DNA of 64,000 nucleotides from Candidula unifasciata (lineage: Eukaryota > Mollusca > Gastropoda > Stylommatophora > Geomitridae), in NCBI GenBank assembly GCA_905116865.2, contig CAJHNH020000805.1, positions 295,737 to 359,736 of the forward strand, given 5' to 3'. Position 1 is the first letter of the stretch; each line of letters begins with the position of its first letter. Shown piece after piece: positions 46,063 to 56,595 of the stretch. The position numbers and the translations under genes are program-made. The notes beneath the pieces are model-generated. The model was not told where the DNA came from and searched no databases. It worked only from the letters and a program-made list of their open reading frames with translations.

Positions 46063-46348
46063 TTCTTCGCGTTCACCAGCTGTAAACTCTGGCGGAAGGT
46101 TCTGGTTGCTCGTCCACTACTGAACTGCAGTCCTGCTCCAGAAGCTGAGTGTTGCGTGTGCATCAGTTTTACAGATCTCATTCTCTTGAATACTGACAAT
46201 TGGTTCCTTGCCTCTCCGGCAGATGCACTTCAAAGGAAGCTCCCCAATTATTCGACTCTTACGACATGCCTTTGGGGAGGCAGTGGGTCTATTCTTGTTT
46301 TCCCCACAATGGGGCCCCGGAACCCACACGGGGGTATTTTCCACTGAA
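46063..46348 (-). repeat. Dispersed repeat D (duplication copy 2)
   Basis: Nearly identical to 40485-40770. Confidence 0.82.
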
Positions 46349-46369
46349 GTTCTGGAACACTCACAGCAG

Positions 46370-46715
46370 CCGCTGCCTGGTCACTCCTTGTTGTTGTCCG
46401 GTCGACTTCATGAAATTTTCATACAGAGCACTGTCCAGTCATTCCTGTTGGTTGTCTATTTAACTTCATGAAACATTCATACAGAGCACTGTCCAGTCAT
46501 TTTCTGTTGGTTGTCTATTTAACTTCATGAAACATTCATACAGAGCACTGTCCAGTCATTCCTGTTGGTTGTCTATTTAACTTCATGAAACTTTCATACA
46601 GAGCACTGTCCAGTCATTTTCTGTTGGTTGTCTATTTAACTTCATGAAACATTCATACAGAGCACTGTCCAGTCATTCCTGTTGGTTGTCTATTTGACTT
46701 CATGAAACTTTCATA
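46370..46715. repeat. Minisatellite, 58 bp unit, about six copies (copy 2)
   Basis: Alternating variants CATTCCTG and CATTTTCTG, and AAACATTC and AAACTTTC, show that a two-unit block was amplified after the large duplication. Confidence 0.92.
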
Positions 46716-46736
46716 CAGGCCTCTGTCCGGTCGCTG

Positions 46737-47202
46737 CAGCTTTCCACACACACAAGCATCGTGATTGTAGCTGACTCAGAAAGCACGCTGAAGAAGGTCT
46801 GGACAGGCATGCCTCGTGAGGAGTATTGTCTGAATTTTTTTTACCAGGAAATGCCGGTGTGTTGGGAAATGAACAGGTGGACAGACTGGCTGGGTCTGCA
46901 AAGCTTGGTTCACAACTGATGCATAATAAGGCAGACGTGGTTAGTGCCTTGTAGAAGAGCGTGTACAGTTGGGAGGAGCAGATAGATCACCACAGGCTGG
47001 TGGGATTGATGCAGGGGGGAAGTGACGAGAGGTTCTAGCAGATGCTCGAGGCTCAGAGGAAAGGCAAGATTGACGTTTAATTAGAATGCTACTGGCACCA
47101 TTAGTATCGGACCTCTTCGCTGGCTGCTGAAGATGGGGACGGAGCGCTTATGGGAATGCCCCGAGTTCTGTGATTTCGGTTCTTGAATCAAATCAATCAT
47201 AA
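46737..47202 (+). pseudogene. LINE family X RNase H relic (duplication copy 2)
   Basis: Counterpart of 40925-41390 with a few substitutions. Non-functional. Confidence 0.75.
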
Positions 47203-47462
47203 ATGTTGAAGTCCCGTCCTTCTTTAATGTTGTCCATTTGACCTGATGGAGCATTCACACAGGTTGAAGTAGGTCATTCTTTGATTTTATCCACACTTAC
47301 ACAACTGTCTCTGCCTGCTCTGTGTTCGTCCAATTCAAATTACCACAGTTCACATTCTTTAAGACGGAGTTACGTCTCTGTCTTAGGCTACATGTCTTAA
47401 CCGTCATACTTATCGAAACACACTTGAAACATATCTTGTCAGATGTATTATAAATATATATG

Positions 47463-47463
<1 letters not shown>

Positions 47464-47530
<67 letters not shown>
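47464..47530. repeat. (TA)n microsatellite (copy 2)
   Basis: Counterpart of 41652-41719. Confidence 0.98.
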
Positions 47531-47532
<2 letters not shown>

Positions 47533-47866
47533 CACTAAATGAAGTGTATGAGTATCTTCAATTGAAAACCATAGGTTCCAGTCACCACGGCACTTGATGG
47601 TAGTGTATCGTATTCTCACTTGGTGGCCGCGGTTTCCAGTCACCACTTATCTACAACTGTCACTGTCGACTCTAGCTTTGCTTTCCATTTCTAGTCTAAC
47701 TATCTTTCTATAATTTCTTGAGAACGTTACATTTTCTGCATTCTGCTACGATTGTAAATGTTTTCACCAACTCCTTCACCTTATACCTATTGACATGATA
47801 CAAACTGATTATCTTTACCTTATATATCAGAATGTCTTTTGATTAGCATATACCCATATACGTGCT

Positions 47867-48602
47867 TTAAAATATACCGGTGTTTTGGGAAACGAACAGG
47901 CATCTGGCTGGATCGTCTACACCACTGGGTGATGAACTGAGGCATGACAAACCTGATGTGTCGAAAACTTTGTGGGAGCGATCGAATAAGGCAGAAGCGT
48001 GAATGGATCATTACGGTACCAATCTTGGCTCACAGTATGTGGTAATGCTGACAGATGCTAAATCAGTACTTGAAGCACTCCAGTCTAGGAAACTACCAGA
48101 ATTGCAAACACTGCTGACACAACTCAGCCTTCAGCTAAGAGTCGTAATGCAGTGGATACCGTCTCATTGTGGAGTGCCTGGAAATGAGAAAGCTGATCAA
48201 CTGGCAAGAGAAGGTGCGACAAAAGTGCAGCCGGGTGTACAGTCACATACCACCACAAGAAAAGAATAATTAAATCAATCAGGAAACCACCAGTCCCAGC
48301 ACAAGACGACTATTTTATTTTGGACAGATTAACCTCCGCCTCAGAACAGGGCACAACCGATTACGCAACCACATGTACACAAAATGCAAGATAGGTGTAT
48401 CAGCCATGTGCACCTGTGGAAATGTGCCCCAGACATCAGAGCATGTACTCCAGGACTGCACCGAATTTGACACATTAAGGCAAACCTTTTGGCCAGAAAG
48501 AACAACGGTGGAAAGTAAACTCTATGGACCACTGAATGAATTAAAAACGACAGTGAAATTTATACAAGAGACAAAACTGCTGATATAGACAACTTATTTC
48601 AG
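47867..48602 (+). pseudogene. LINE X sliver plus LINE Y RNase H and C-terminal domain (copy 2)
   Basis: Counterpart of 42055-42790. The same chimeric junction at 48002 and the same frame break are present, so both predate the duplication. Confidence 0.85.
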
Positions 48603-48785
48603 GCGAACGAAAGAAGAAGAAAAGGTATCGAGAGACTGATTGACTTTCTGTAAAGGAGCATAGGCGCTCTGCCTGCTGACACCAAGTCGTCCTATCCTTT
48701 GCTATCTTGTGCAGAGCGAACAGGTGATGACGACTGCTAGGTTTCTACGGGAGAGTAGCGGCTGTCGAAAACAGGAACAAACAGC

Positions 48786-49530
48786 CAACCCAGTACCTTA
48801 ACTATCCAACAACACTGTAATATACAACCCAGTACCTCAACTATCCAACAACACTGTAATATACAACCCAGTACCTTAACTATCCAACAACATTGTAATA
48901 TACAACCCAGTATCTTAACTATCCAACAACACTGTAATATACAACCCAGTACCTTAACTATCCAACAACACTGTAATATACAACCCAGTACCTTAACTAT
49001 CCAACAACACTGTAATATACAACCCAGTAACTTAACTATCCAACAACACTGTAAAATACAACCCAGTTCCTTAACTATCCAACAACACTGTAATTTACAA
49101 ACCAGTACTTTAACTATCCAACAACTGTGTAATATACAACCCAGTACCTCAACTATCCAACAGCACTGTAATATTCAACCCAGTACCTTAACTATCCAAC
49201 AACACTGAAATATACAACCCAGTACATTAACTGTCCAACAACACTATAATATACAATCGAGTACCTTAACTATCCAACAACACTGAAATATACAACCCAG
49301 TACCTTAACTATCCAACAACACTGTAATATACAACCCAGTACCTCAACTATCCTCCAACACTGTAATATACAACACAGTACCTCAACTATCCTCCAACAC
49401 TGTAATATACAACCCAGTATCTCAACTATCCTCCAACACTGTAATATACAACCCAGTAACTTAACTCTCCAACAGCACTGTAATATACAACCCAGTACCT
49501 CAACTATCCTTCAACACTGTAATATACAAC
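48786..49530. repeat. Minisatellite, 39 bp unit, about 19 copies (copy 2)
   Basis: Same unit as 42974-43833 with about three fewer units. Confidence 0.95.
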
Positions 49531-49575
49531 CAAAAAACATGTGTATATAGATTTTTTTTACGCACGCGCACATTA

Positions 49576-50684
49576 CTACGATGACGTGGTGATCAATGCA
49601 CGAACACTCTCTGTCTGCACGATGACCTGGTGATCAATGCATGAACACTGTCTGTCTGCACGATGACGTGGTGATCAATGTATGAACACTCTCTGTCTGC
49701 ACGATGACGTGGTGATCAATGTATGAACACTGTCTGTCTGCACGATGACGTGGTGATCAATGCATGAACACTGTCTGTCTGCACGATGACGTGGTGATCA
49801 ATGTATGAACACTGTCTGTCTGCACGATGACGTGGTGATCAATGCATGAGCACTCTCTGTCTGCACGATGAAGTGGTGATCAATGCATGAACACTGTCTG
49901 TCTGCACGATGACGTGGTGATCAATGTATGAACACTCTCTGTTTGCACGATGACGTGGTGATCAATGTATGAACACTGTCTGACTGCACGATGACGTGGT
50001 GATCAATATATGAACACTCTCTGTCTGCACGATGACGTGGTGATCAATGTATGAACACTGTCTGTCTGCACGATGACGTGGTGGTCAATGCATGAGCACT
50101 CTCTGTCTGCACGATGACGTGGTGATCAATGCATGAACACTGTCTGTCTGCACGATGGCGTGGTGATCAATGTATGAACACTCTCTGTTTGCACGATGAC
50201 GTGGTGATCAATGTATGAACACTGTCTGACTGCACGATGACGTGGTGATCAATGTATGAACACTCTCTGTCTGCACGATGACGTGGTGATCAACGTATGA
50301 ACACTCTCTGTCTGCACGATGACGTGGTGATCAACGCATGAACACTGTCTGTCTGCACGATGACGTGGTGATCAATGCATGAACACTGTCTGTCCGCACG
50401 ATGACGTGGTGATCAATGTATGAACACTCTCAGTCTGCACGATGACGTGGTGATCAATGTATGAACACTGTCTGTCTACACGATGACGTGGTGATCAATG
50501 TATGAACACTCTCTGTCTGCACGATGACGTGGTGATCAACGTATGAACACTCTCTGTCTGCACGATGACGTGGTGATCAATGCATGAACACTCTCTGTCT
50601 GCACGATGACGTGGTGATCAACGCATGAACACTGTCTGTCTGCACGATGACGTGGTGACCAATGCATGAACACTCTCTGTCTGC
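49576..50684. repeat. Minisatellite, 41 bp unit, about 27 copies
   Basis: Unit GCACGATGACGTGGTGATCA plus ATGTATGAACACTCTCTGTCT. Two linked variable sites (ATGTATG/ATGCATG and CTCTCTG/CTGTCTG) create recurring unit types. It begins 45 bp after the end of the 39 bp array. Confidence 0.95.
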
Positions 50685-50917
50685 TAACCTTAGCCATCCC
50701 TGGCAACACTCAGAAATCCAGCATGGACCAGTTTCAACAGGACAGCTTCATCGGAATCAAATAGACAGATGTCTGTGTACCATGAAACTGGCCCACTTGT
50801 GGCAACACCTCGAAACTCTTGCACTGACTGAGAGCAGCTGATTCAAGCTGCCAGTAGTTCTCCAGCCGCGGTCAGTTTCACCTGGATCCCTCACTGTCCA
50901 CGCAACTTGTGTGGTGT
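50685..50917. other. Flank 5' of the LTR element
   Basis: About 230 bp of unrecognised sequence between the 41 bp array and the 5' LTR. The five bases before the LTR are GGTGT. Confidence 0.5.
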
Positions 50918-51754
50918 TGTAATGAAATATAGGCAGAAAGGGGTTAAATGAACAAGCATACATTTCAGACCACCACACGGCGTACTAATCCATCACTGTG
51001 TGAAATGACAGAATGGGTGATTAGAAAGCCATGGCCTAGCCAGCTATGCAGAATACACCGCCTTGACATCTGACAGTGAGGGATGAAACATTCGACGAGT
51101 ACCCGTGAGCTGTGACCAGCTGACGAGATACGTTCATCCAAACGTGACCACCAAGGACAGGTGACAGGGGAGTGATTGAGATGGTACGCCAGGAGGAGCG
51201 GGAAAGCGGTGGAATAAAGTCAGAGCCAGGGGCTTGAGAAGTGAGTTAGTCCCGGAACCGCTGGAGAGGACAGTTAGCCCCGGAACCGCCATGAGAAGAC
51301 AGTTAGGGCTAGACCGCTAGAGAAACCGGTTAGGAGAAAACTAGTGCTTTACTTCGTTTAGAAGGATATGTTAAACTTGGAGTTTAACTACAATAGTGAG
51401 TTAGCCCCGGAACCGCTTGAGAGGACAGTTAGGGCTGGATCGCTAGAGAAACCGGTTAGGAGAAAACTAGTGCTTTACTTGGTTTAGAGGGTATACGTTA
51501 AACTTGGAGTTTAGCCAGAACAGTGGTTAAGGAACTCGTAGAGGCATAATTTTGGTAACAGCAATAAGAAGTGTTCATATACTATTGCTTATTGAATTTA
51601 TGAAATGTGTGTGACGAGAATATTATGAATAAACCAGCTCTTATGTAATTGATTACATCACTGGCCTTGTTCTTGAGTACGATTGAAGAGAGATACGAAC
51701 TATATTCATTCCACTTGGCCGAACTAGGCACATCTATTTCTTGGGGGATGTACA
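50918..51754 (+). repeat. 5' LTR
   Basis: It contains an internal imperfect duplication (51241-51395 and 51396 to about 51530) with TTAGCCCCGGAACCGC, GAGAAACCGGTTAGGAG and TTAAACTTGGAGTTTA blocks. An AATAAA lies at 51628-51633, about 120 bp before the end, consistent with an R/U5 boundary downstream. A TATA box was not obvious. Confidence 0.9.
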
Positions 51755-51800
51755 GACGCCCCGTTTAAACAAGTGTGAGGATATTTGGAGCCGTGACCAA
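51755..51800 (+). promoter_or_regulatory. Possible primer-binding region
   Basis: TTTGGAGCCGTGACC at 51784-51798, 30 bp after the LTR, contains a TGG start like sequences complementary to a tRNA 3' end and resembles the leader start of some BEL/Pao and Gypsy elements from memory. The spacing is longer than usual. Low confidence. Confidence 0.3.
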
Positions 51801-51996
51801 CGATCAGTCTTGTGTACTCGACATCTTTAAAAAACAAGACTGCTGTTACAACATAACAAATAAGCAACTGCTATAAAAAGGTGAACTAAAAGCAAGTTTA
51901 TGATTTTGTCTGCTGAGTAAGAAAAGTCGAGAAAAACCGTCATCAGAATAGGGAGACGTAAACCAGACCAACAGCCTGCACCACCTTTTGGAGCCA

Positions 51997-52192
51997 ACCG
52001 TCTACACTAGAATCAGGGGGACACGCCCGTTCTAGCCCGGAGCAAACCGTCTACACTAGAATCAGGGGGACACGCCCGTTCTAGCCTGGAGTAAACCGTC
52101 TACACTAGAATCAGGGGGACACGCCCGTTCTAGTCTGGAGCAAAGCGTCTACACTAGAATCAGGGGGACGCGCCCGTTCTAGTCGGGAGCCA
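51997..52192 (+). repeat. Four 49 bp leader repeats, each with an inverted repeat
   Basis: Units start at 51997, 52046, 52095 and 52144. Each holds CTAGAA, then GGGGGACACGCCC, then TTCTAG, so ends pair as a 6-7 bp stem with a GC-rich inner part. Differences are confined to the spacer (CCCGGAGCAA, CTGGAGTAA, CTGGAGCAA) and single bases. They lie in the untranslated leader, 365 bp before the ORF. Confidence 0.9.
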
Positions 52193-52556
52193 TAATATAA
52201 ACTTTTCCTAACTTTACACACTCGGAAGACTATAGGAAAGTCAAGAACTGTGAGCTGTCCGATTTTTCAAATAGGAACTACAAAATAAGCGCGATTTCAA
52301 AGAACCTTGAACATTAATATTAATTAGTTTAAATATATTGTGATTTTTAATTTACAGTGGTTTAGGGAAAAACCTTTCTATCTTTCCCTACCTTTCTTCC
52401 TGAACGTAGAAAACAATTTCAGGACAGTGCCGATTTTAATTACAGTGTGTTGTGAAACGAGAATTTTTTTTCAGACCGCACTTAACAAGGTAATACGACA
52501 TTTTCTGTTTTAAATTCTAATTTAGTTTACATTAGTTAATTTTCCAGGTTTTAATA
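52193..52556 (+). other. Leader between hairpin repeats and ORF
   Basis: AT-rich with pyrimidine-rich stretches (52377-52402). No frame of note. Confidence 0.5.
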
Positions 52557-53705
52557 ATGGCATATCAAGGAACAGTGAGAGCACAGTTTAGCAGAGTTTT
52601 TAATGAAGTAGCACAGTTAGGTAGACTACTACGTATTCCATTTTTTATAGAACAAAAAACTGCCCAGCATTGGTCAACAGTAGATAGTCGTAGACAAAGA
52701 CAGAGAGAAAGAAATTATAACATAGCTACAGTCACTAGAAGTAACGGCGATGTTAATCGACTGTCCGGTTTCCCAGACAGGCGAAATTATGCTAACGAGA
52801 GATTGCAATACCCTAGAGACAATCAGTACCGCAGACCAGACAACACAAAAGCGTACGAGAAAAATCTGGGTCAACTGAGGTCACAAATACGGAATGAACG
52901 AGGGCATTTTAAAAATTTAGATACAGCAGACAGGTTACGGAAGTTAGAAATTAACAGACATATAAGAGCACAGGAGCAGTGGCATAATAATAGTAACAGA
53001 TATCAGAACATAAATAGAGTAGGAAATATCCATGATAATAACCGAAGTCGAGTCAGGTCATGTAATCCAGATTCCAGATTTAGCACGATGAGCACTAATC
53101 AAGATTACAGGGCCCACGGTACTACCCATAATCAAGCCAACAAATTCAAAAGAGACAGGTTAAGAAAATTAGGCTACAATAAGAATATAAGATTGCAAAA
53201 TTTAGGAAATAATCGCGAGATCAGTAACTATAACGGATTATGGCAGACAGGTAATAAAAGCACGTGCGCTGCTGATGATAAGACAAACAAATTAGAAGTA
53301 AGAGGGTTAAAAGAGAGGAATTCCATGAAACGGTTTAATAAAAGCTACATTAACGAAGTAAACGCGGTAACTGTAAACGGGACACGCGGTCAATACTTTA
53401 AAGAGGAAGGGAACATAGAGAAACATAAAGAGTTAACACCGACTAAAGTTAAGTCGGAACAAGAAGAAGATGAAGAGGGTTGTTTAGCAATGGAATGGTT
53501 ATGGGAAGTAAACGCGGTAGAAGTAAAAAGGCTAGATAGCAATAGCACACATAGGAAAGTAGAGAAGGTAGGGACAATTAAAGAAAGAAATCAGCAGGAT
53601 TTGTCTTATGCACAGGTGATGCCTACAGAAGAAGAAGGTGAAGGAATAAATACATTACCGTTTGTAGTTAGTAACATAAAGGCAGATCTATTCTCAGAAA
53701 ACTAG
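52557..53705 (+). CDS. LTR-element ORF 1, basic Asn/Arg-rich protein, gag-like position
   Basis: A 382-residue frame from the ATG at 52557, the first in the interior, in the place of gag. The N-terminal 45 residues are hydrophobic/aromatic and helical in character (FSRVFNEVAQLGRLLRIPFF). Residues about 50-240 are rich in Asn, Arg, Gln and Tyr with repeated RLRKL motifs, suggesting nucleic-acid binding and low complexity. The C-terminal third is acidic, with two EVNAV motifs. There is no CCHC zinc knuckle, major homology region or protease. The uninterrupted frame in an element with about 2% LTR divergence suggests recent coding function, but no family was recognised. An AT-rich chance frame is less likely at this length. 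Confidence 0.6.
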   Translation: MAYQGTVRAQFSRVFNEVAQLGRLLRIPFFIEQKTAQHWSTVDSRRQRQRERNYNIATVTRSNGDVNRLSGFPDRRNYANERLQYPRDNQYRRPDNTKAYEKNLGQLRSQIRNERGHFKNLDTADRLRKLEINRHIRAQEQWHNNSNRYQNINRVGNIHDNNRSRVRSCNPDSRFSTMSTNQDYRAHGTTHNQANKFKRDRLRKLGYNKNIRLQNLGNNREISNYNGLWQTGNKSTCAADDKTNKLEVRGLKERNSMKRFNKSYINEVNAVTVNGTRGQYFKEEGNIEKHKELTPTKVKSEQEEDEEGCLAMEWLWEVNAVEVKRLDSNSTHRKVEKVGTIKERNQQDLSYAQVMPTEEEGEGINTLPFVVSNIKADLFSEN

Positions 53706-54127
53706 ACGCAGATAGTGAAATTGGGATCACAAACAAAACGGGTCGTAGAATTTTAGTCGCGGTTAGAACCAGGACTAATACTCTGTCTAGTTTGAAAGAA
53801 TTAAAACCGCCAGAAGTACCAGTTAAAGGTGCATGTAATAGTAGAAGAGAAGAAGAAACAGTAGAAACTTCGCCTAACAAAAGAGCAAAACAGGAGACAC
53901 GAATGTCGGGCATTAAATATTCGCATACCGATTTAAACGAGCGGCATGGTTTACAGGAAAATAAAGATGCGAGAAAATCACATGTATTATATGGAAATTT
54001 ACACGGAAATAAAAGTAGCCAGAAGTGTCGTAATGAAGTGGCATCTACCGAATATGGCAAAATTAATAAGATGTTCCGATTTATTGCTAACTTATCATTT
54101 AAGAAAAGAAAAAACACAGATCACTAA
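53675..54127 (+). CDS. LTR-element overlapping frame 2, unknown function
   Basis: This frame is open from just after a TAA at 53672-53674, overlaps the end of ORF 1 by 31 bp in the -1 phase, and ends at 54127. It has no ATG at its beginning; its first in-frame ATG is internal, so translation would need frameshifting, splicing or reinitiation. It encodes about 150 residues that are basic and Lys/Asn-rich. No protease active site was seen. A third frame continues to 54224 with an end (SSGGRLNLYPE) that could be the remnant tail of a deleted polyprotein. Confidence 0.35.
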   Translation, partial: HKGRSILRKLDADSEIGITNKTGRRILVAVRTRTNTLSSLKELKPPEVPVKGACNSRREEETVETSPNKRAKQETRMSGIKYSHTDLNERHGLQENKDARKSHVLYGNLHGNKSSQKCRNEVASTEYGKINKMFRFIANLSFKKRKNTDH

Positions 54128-54224
54128 TAAGACAGAAGAAGAAATAGAACTAGAACAGTTAGCATCCACTACAGTTAGTAGGCCAGAATCATCAGGGGGT
54201 AGACTGAATTTATACCCTGAGTAA

Positions 54225-55490
54225 ACCATACATTAATTACAGCTCCCCTCCCCACCCCCCCCCCCCCCCTCTTTCTTCCCTCATGACTGACTGAAGTGGG
54301 ATCGTTCGTAAAATGGTTCAATAAATGTGGGATTGTAGGGTGTAGAACAAGTAATTAGTTTTATTAATTACAATTTACGTACGCTATATTGCTGTGTACA
54401 GAGGTACCGCGCTCGCTACACATATTCTGTTGTTGTGTCTACATGTCATTTGTCCGACAATATTAAATATATACCTGTTGTTTTGTCCCTACCATTTAAT
54501 ATTTACATGCGGTTTTGCACTATGAACGTTTTTTTTTTTTTTTTGGGTGGTACTCTCCCGGACAAGTGAAAATCCACACGTTCGGTTGTGGGTGAAGATT
54601 ACAATACCTACATGTTTTATGTTCGCTAAGAGAGTTACTGGCCACAAAACCTCTCTTATACATTCTGTCAGAATGACGACTGATTTGAGTTTAACCAGAC
54701 TTTACTGAGGTACACAGTTAGAAACGTACTTGGCGATAAGCTAGTCCAAAGCATGACATGATTGGTAACTGAATATAGGCCGGCTATTTCTTTACAGAAG
54801 ATAAGATATGCATTAAACAGAGGAAGCAACCTCTTAGGGAAGCAACAATAAACGCTGTGGACTATCACAGCGTTTAAATGCCTGTAAATACAGGTGGTGG
54901 CATTGTACATTCGACTTGAGGAAATGCTACTATTGTTTCCGAGAAATTTCTCTCCAATTAATATACCTAACGGTATAAGAATTATTTATACTCTGTAAAG
55001 GTTATACCTTATTATTCAGTCTATGTTGACTTTCTCAGAGATTCTATTTTCATTATATCTTGGGGAGATGACATTTTCGAGTTTTACTTTATTGATAACT
55101 GGGGATACATGGCATGTTACTTCTTGTCTACAAAGTTTTCAGGCTTGAGTTTATAAAGTTGGAATACAGATACTATTCCTTTATACTTCAGACAACTCCG
55201 CACATGCATTAGGGATACCAGTGAATAATAGGTTGTTATGCTAATACAACGAGGGAGTTGCATTCTTTTTTTTTTTTTTATGTCTTTAGAATTATTGACT
55301 ATTAGTTATTGTATGCATGTCACGTTTTCATAATACTGCATGAATTTTATGATGTTACATGTTATGTTGTATGCTTTCATTACGTGGCTAGATGTTCACA
55401 TAAGGTTTAGTTAGGTAGCGGGTATAATTAGAGTAGTTTTCATAAAATTGAAGATAGGAAACAATTTTGTTAAAAAGTGTGTAGGGCGAA
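54225..55490 (+). other. 3' non-coding part of the LTR element interior
   Basis: About 1.27 kb with a C run (54258-54268), T runs at 54529-54544 and 55266-55279, and no long frame. The last 20 bases before the 3' LTR (AAAAAGTGTGTAGGGCGAA) are purine-rich and may act as a polypurine tract, though it is not a clean one. Confidence 0.55.
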
Positions 55491-56327
55491 TGTAATGAAA
55501 TATAGGCAGAAAGGGGTAAAATGAACAAGCATACATTTCAGACCACCACACGGCGTACTAATCCATCACTGTGTGAAATGACAGAATGGGTGATTAGAAA
55601 GCCATGGCCTAGCCAGCTATGCAGAACACACCGCCATGACATCTGACAGTGAGGGATGAAACATTTGACGAGTACCCGTGAGCTGTGACCAGCTGACAAG
55701 ATACGTTCATGCAAACGTGACCACCAAGGACAGGTGACAGGGGAGTGATTGAGATGGTACGCCAGGAGGAGCGGGAAAGCGGTGGAATAAAGTCAGAGCC
55801 AGGGGCTTGAGAAGTGAGTTAGTCCCGGAACCGCTGGAGAGGACAGTTAGCCCCGGAACCGCCATGAGAAGACAGTTAGGGCTAGACCGCTAGAGAAACC
55901 GGTTAGGAGAAAACTAGTGCTTTACTAAGTTTAGAAGGATATGTTAAACTTGGAGTTTAACTACAATAGTGAGTTAGCCCCGGAACCGCTTGAGAGGACA
56001 GTTAGGGCTGGATCGCTAGAGAAACCGGTTAGGAGGAAACTAGTGCTTTACTTGGATTAGAAGGTATACGTTAAACTTGGAGTTTAGCCAGAACAGTGGT
56101 TAAGGAACTCGTAGAGGCATAATTTTGGTAACAGTAATAAGAAGTGTTCATATACTATTGCTTATTACATTTATGAAATGTGTGTGACGAGAATATTATG
56201 AATAAACCAGCTCTTATGTAATTGATTACATCACTGGCCTTGTTCTTGAGTACGATTGAAGAGAGATACGAACTATATTCATTCCACTTGGCCGAACTAG
56301 GCACATCTATTGCTTGGGGGATGTATA
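55491..56327 (+). repeat. 3' LTR
   Basis: Same length as the 5' LTR. AATAAA at 56201-56206. The end reads ATGTATA, a C-to-T difference from the canonical CA end. Flanked on the right by GGCAC. Confidence 0.9.
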
Positions 56328-56379
56328 GGCACGACTGTGCCACAGTGTAACCCATGTCCCCCTCCCTTAACGTTCTCTC

Positions 56380-56552
56380 CAGACGATTCAGTGTCAAGAG
56401 GGGAAAACAGTGCTTGGGGTTTCTTAGCAAATGTTATTGGTCGACGTTTGGTGCAGCAGAGCCTAGCATATGATACCACAGCATCAAGCTTGAGCATGGA
56501 GGTGGAGGCGGTCACTGCAGCTTTACGCTGGCCAGAGAACACGACACATACA

Positions 56553-56595
<43 letters not shown>

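Larger units (their letters stand above)
43834..49530 (+). repeat. Segmental tandem duplication, copy 2 (about 5.70 kb)
   Basis: Head-to-tail with copy 1. It differs by +1 unit in the 56 bp array, +4 units (about 234 bp) in the 58 bp array, about -3 units in the terminal 39 bp array, and scattered substitutions. It ends at ATATACAAC (49530), followed by unrelated sequence. Confidence 0.97.
50918..56327 (+). mobile_element. LTR retrotransposon without recognisable pol (non-autonomous), 5.4 kb
   Basis: Two direct repeats of 837 bp (50918-51754, 55491-56327) bracket 3736 bp of internal sequence. They begin TGTAATGAAATATAGG and end ATGTACA (5') or ATGTATA (3'), so the termini are TG...CA in one and TG...TA in the other. 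I counted about 16 substitutions between them by eye (roughly 2%). The interior has one long basic ORF and a second overlapping frame, but no protease DTG/DSG, reverse transcriptase YxDD, RNase H or integrase DDE motif. It has the size of a large retrotransposon derivative. No target-site duplication is visible (GGTGT against GGCAC). The orientation is inferred from the ORFs and the polyadenylation signal. Confidence 0.88.

Noticed and set aside
54668..54910. Minus-strand 80-codon frame inside the LTR element
   Set aside because: Antisense to the element with no domain; likely chance.
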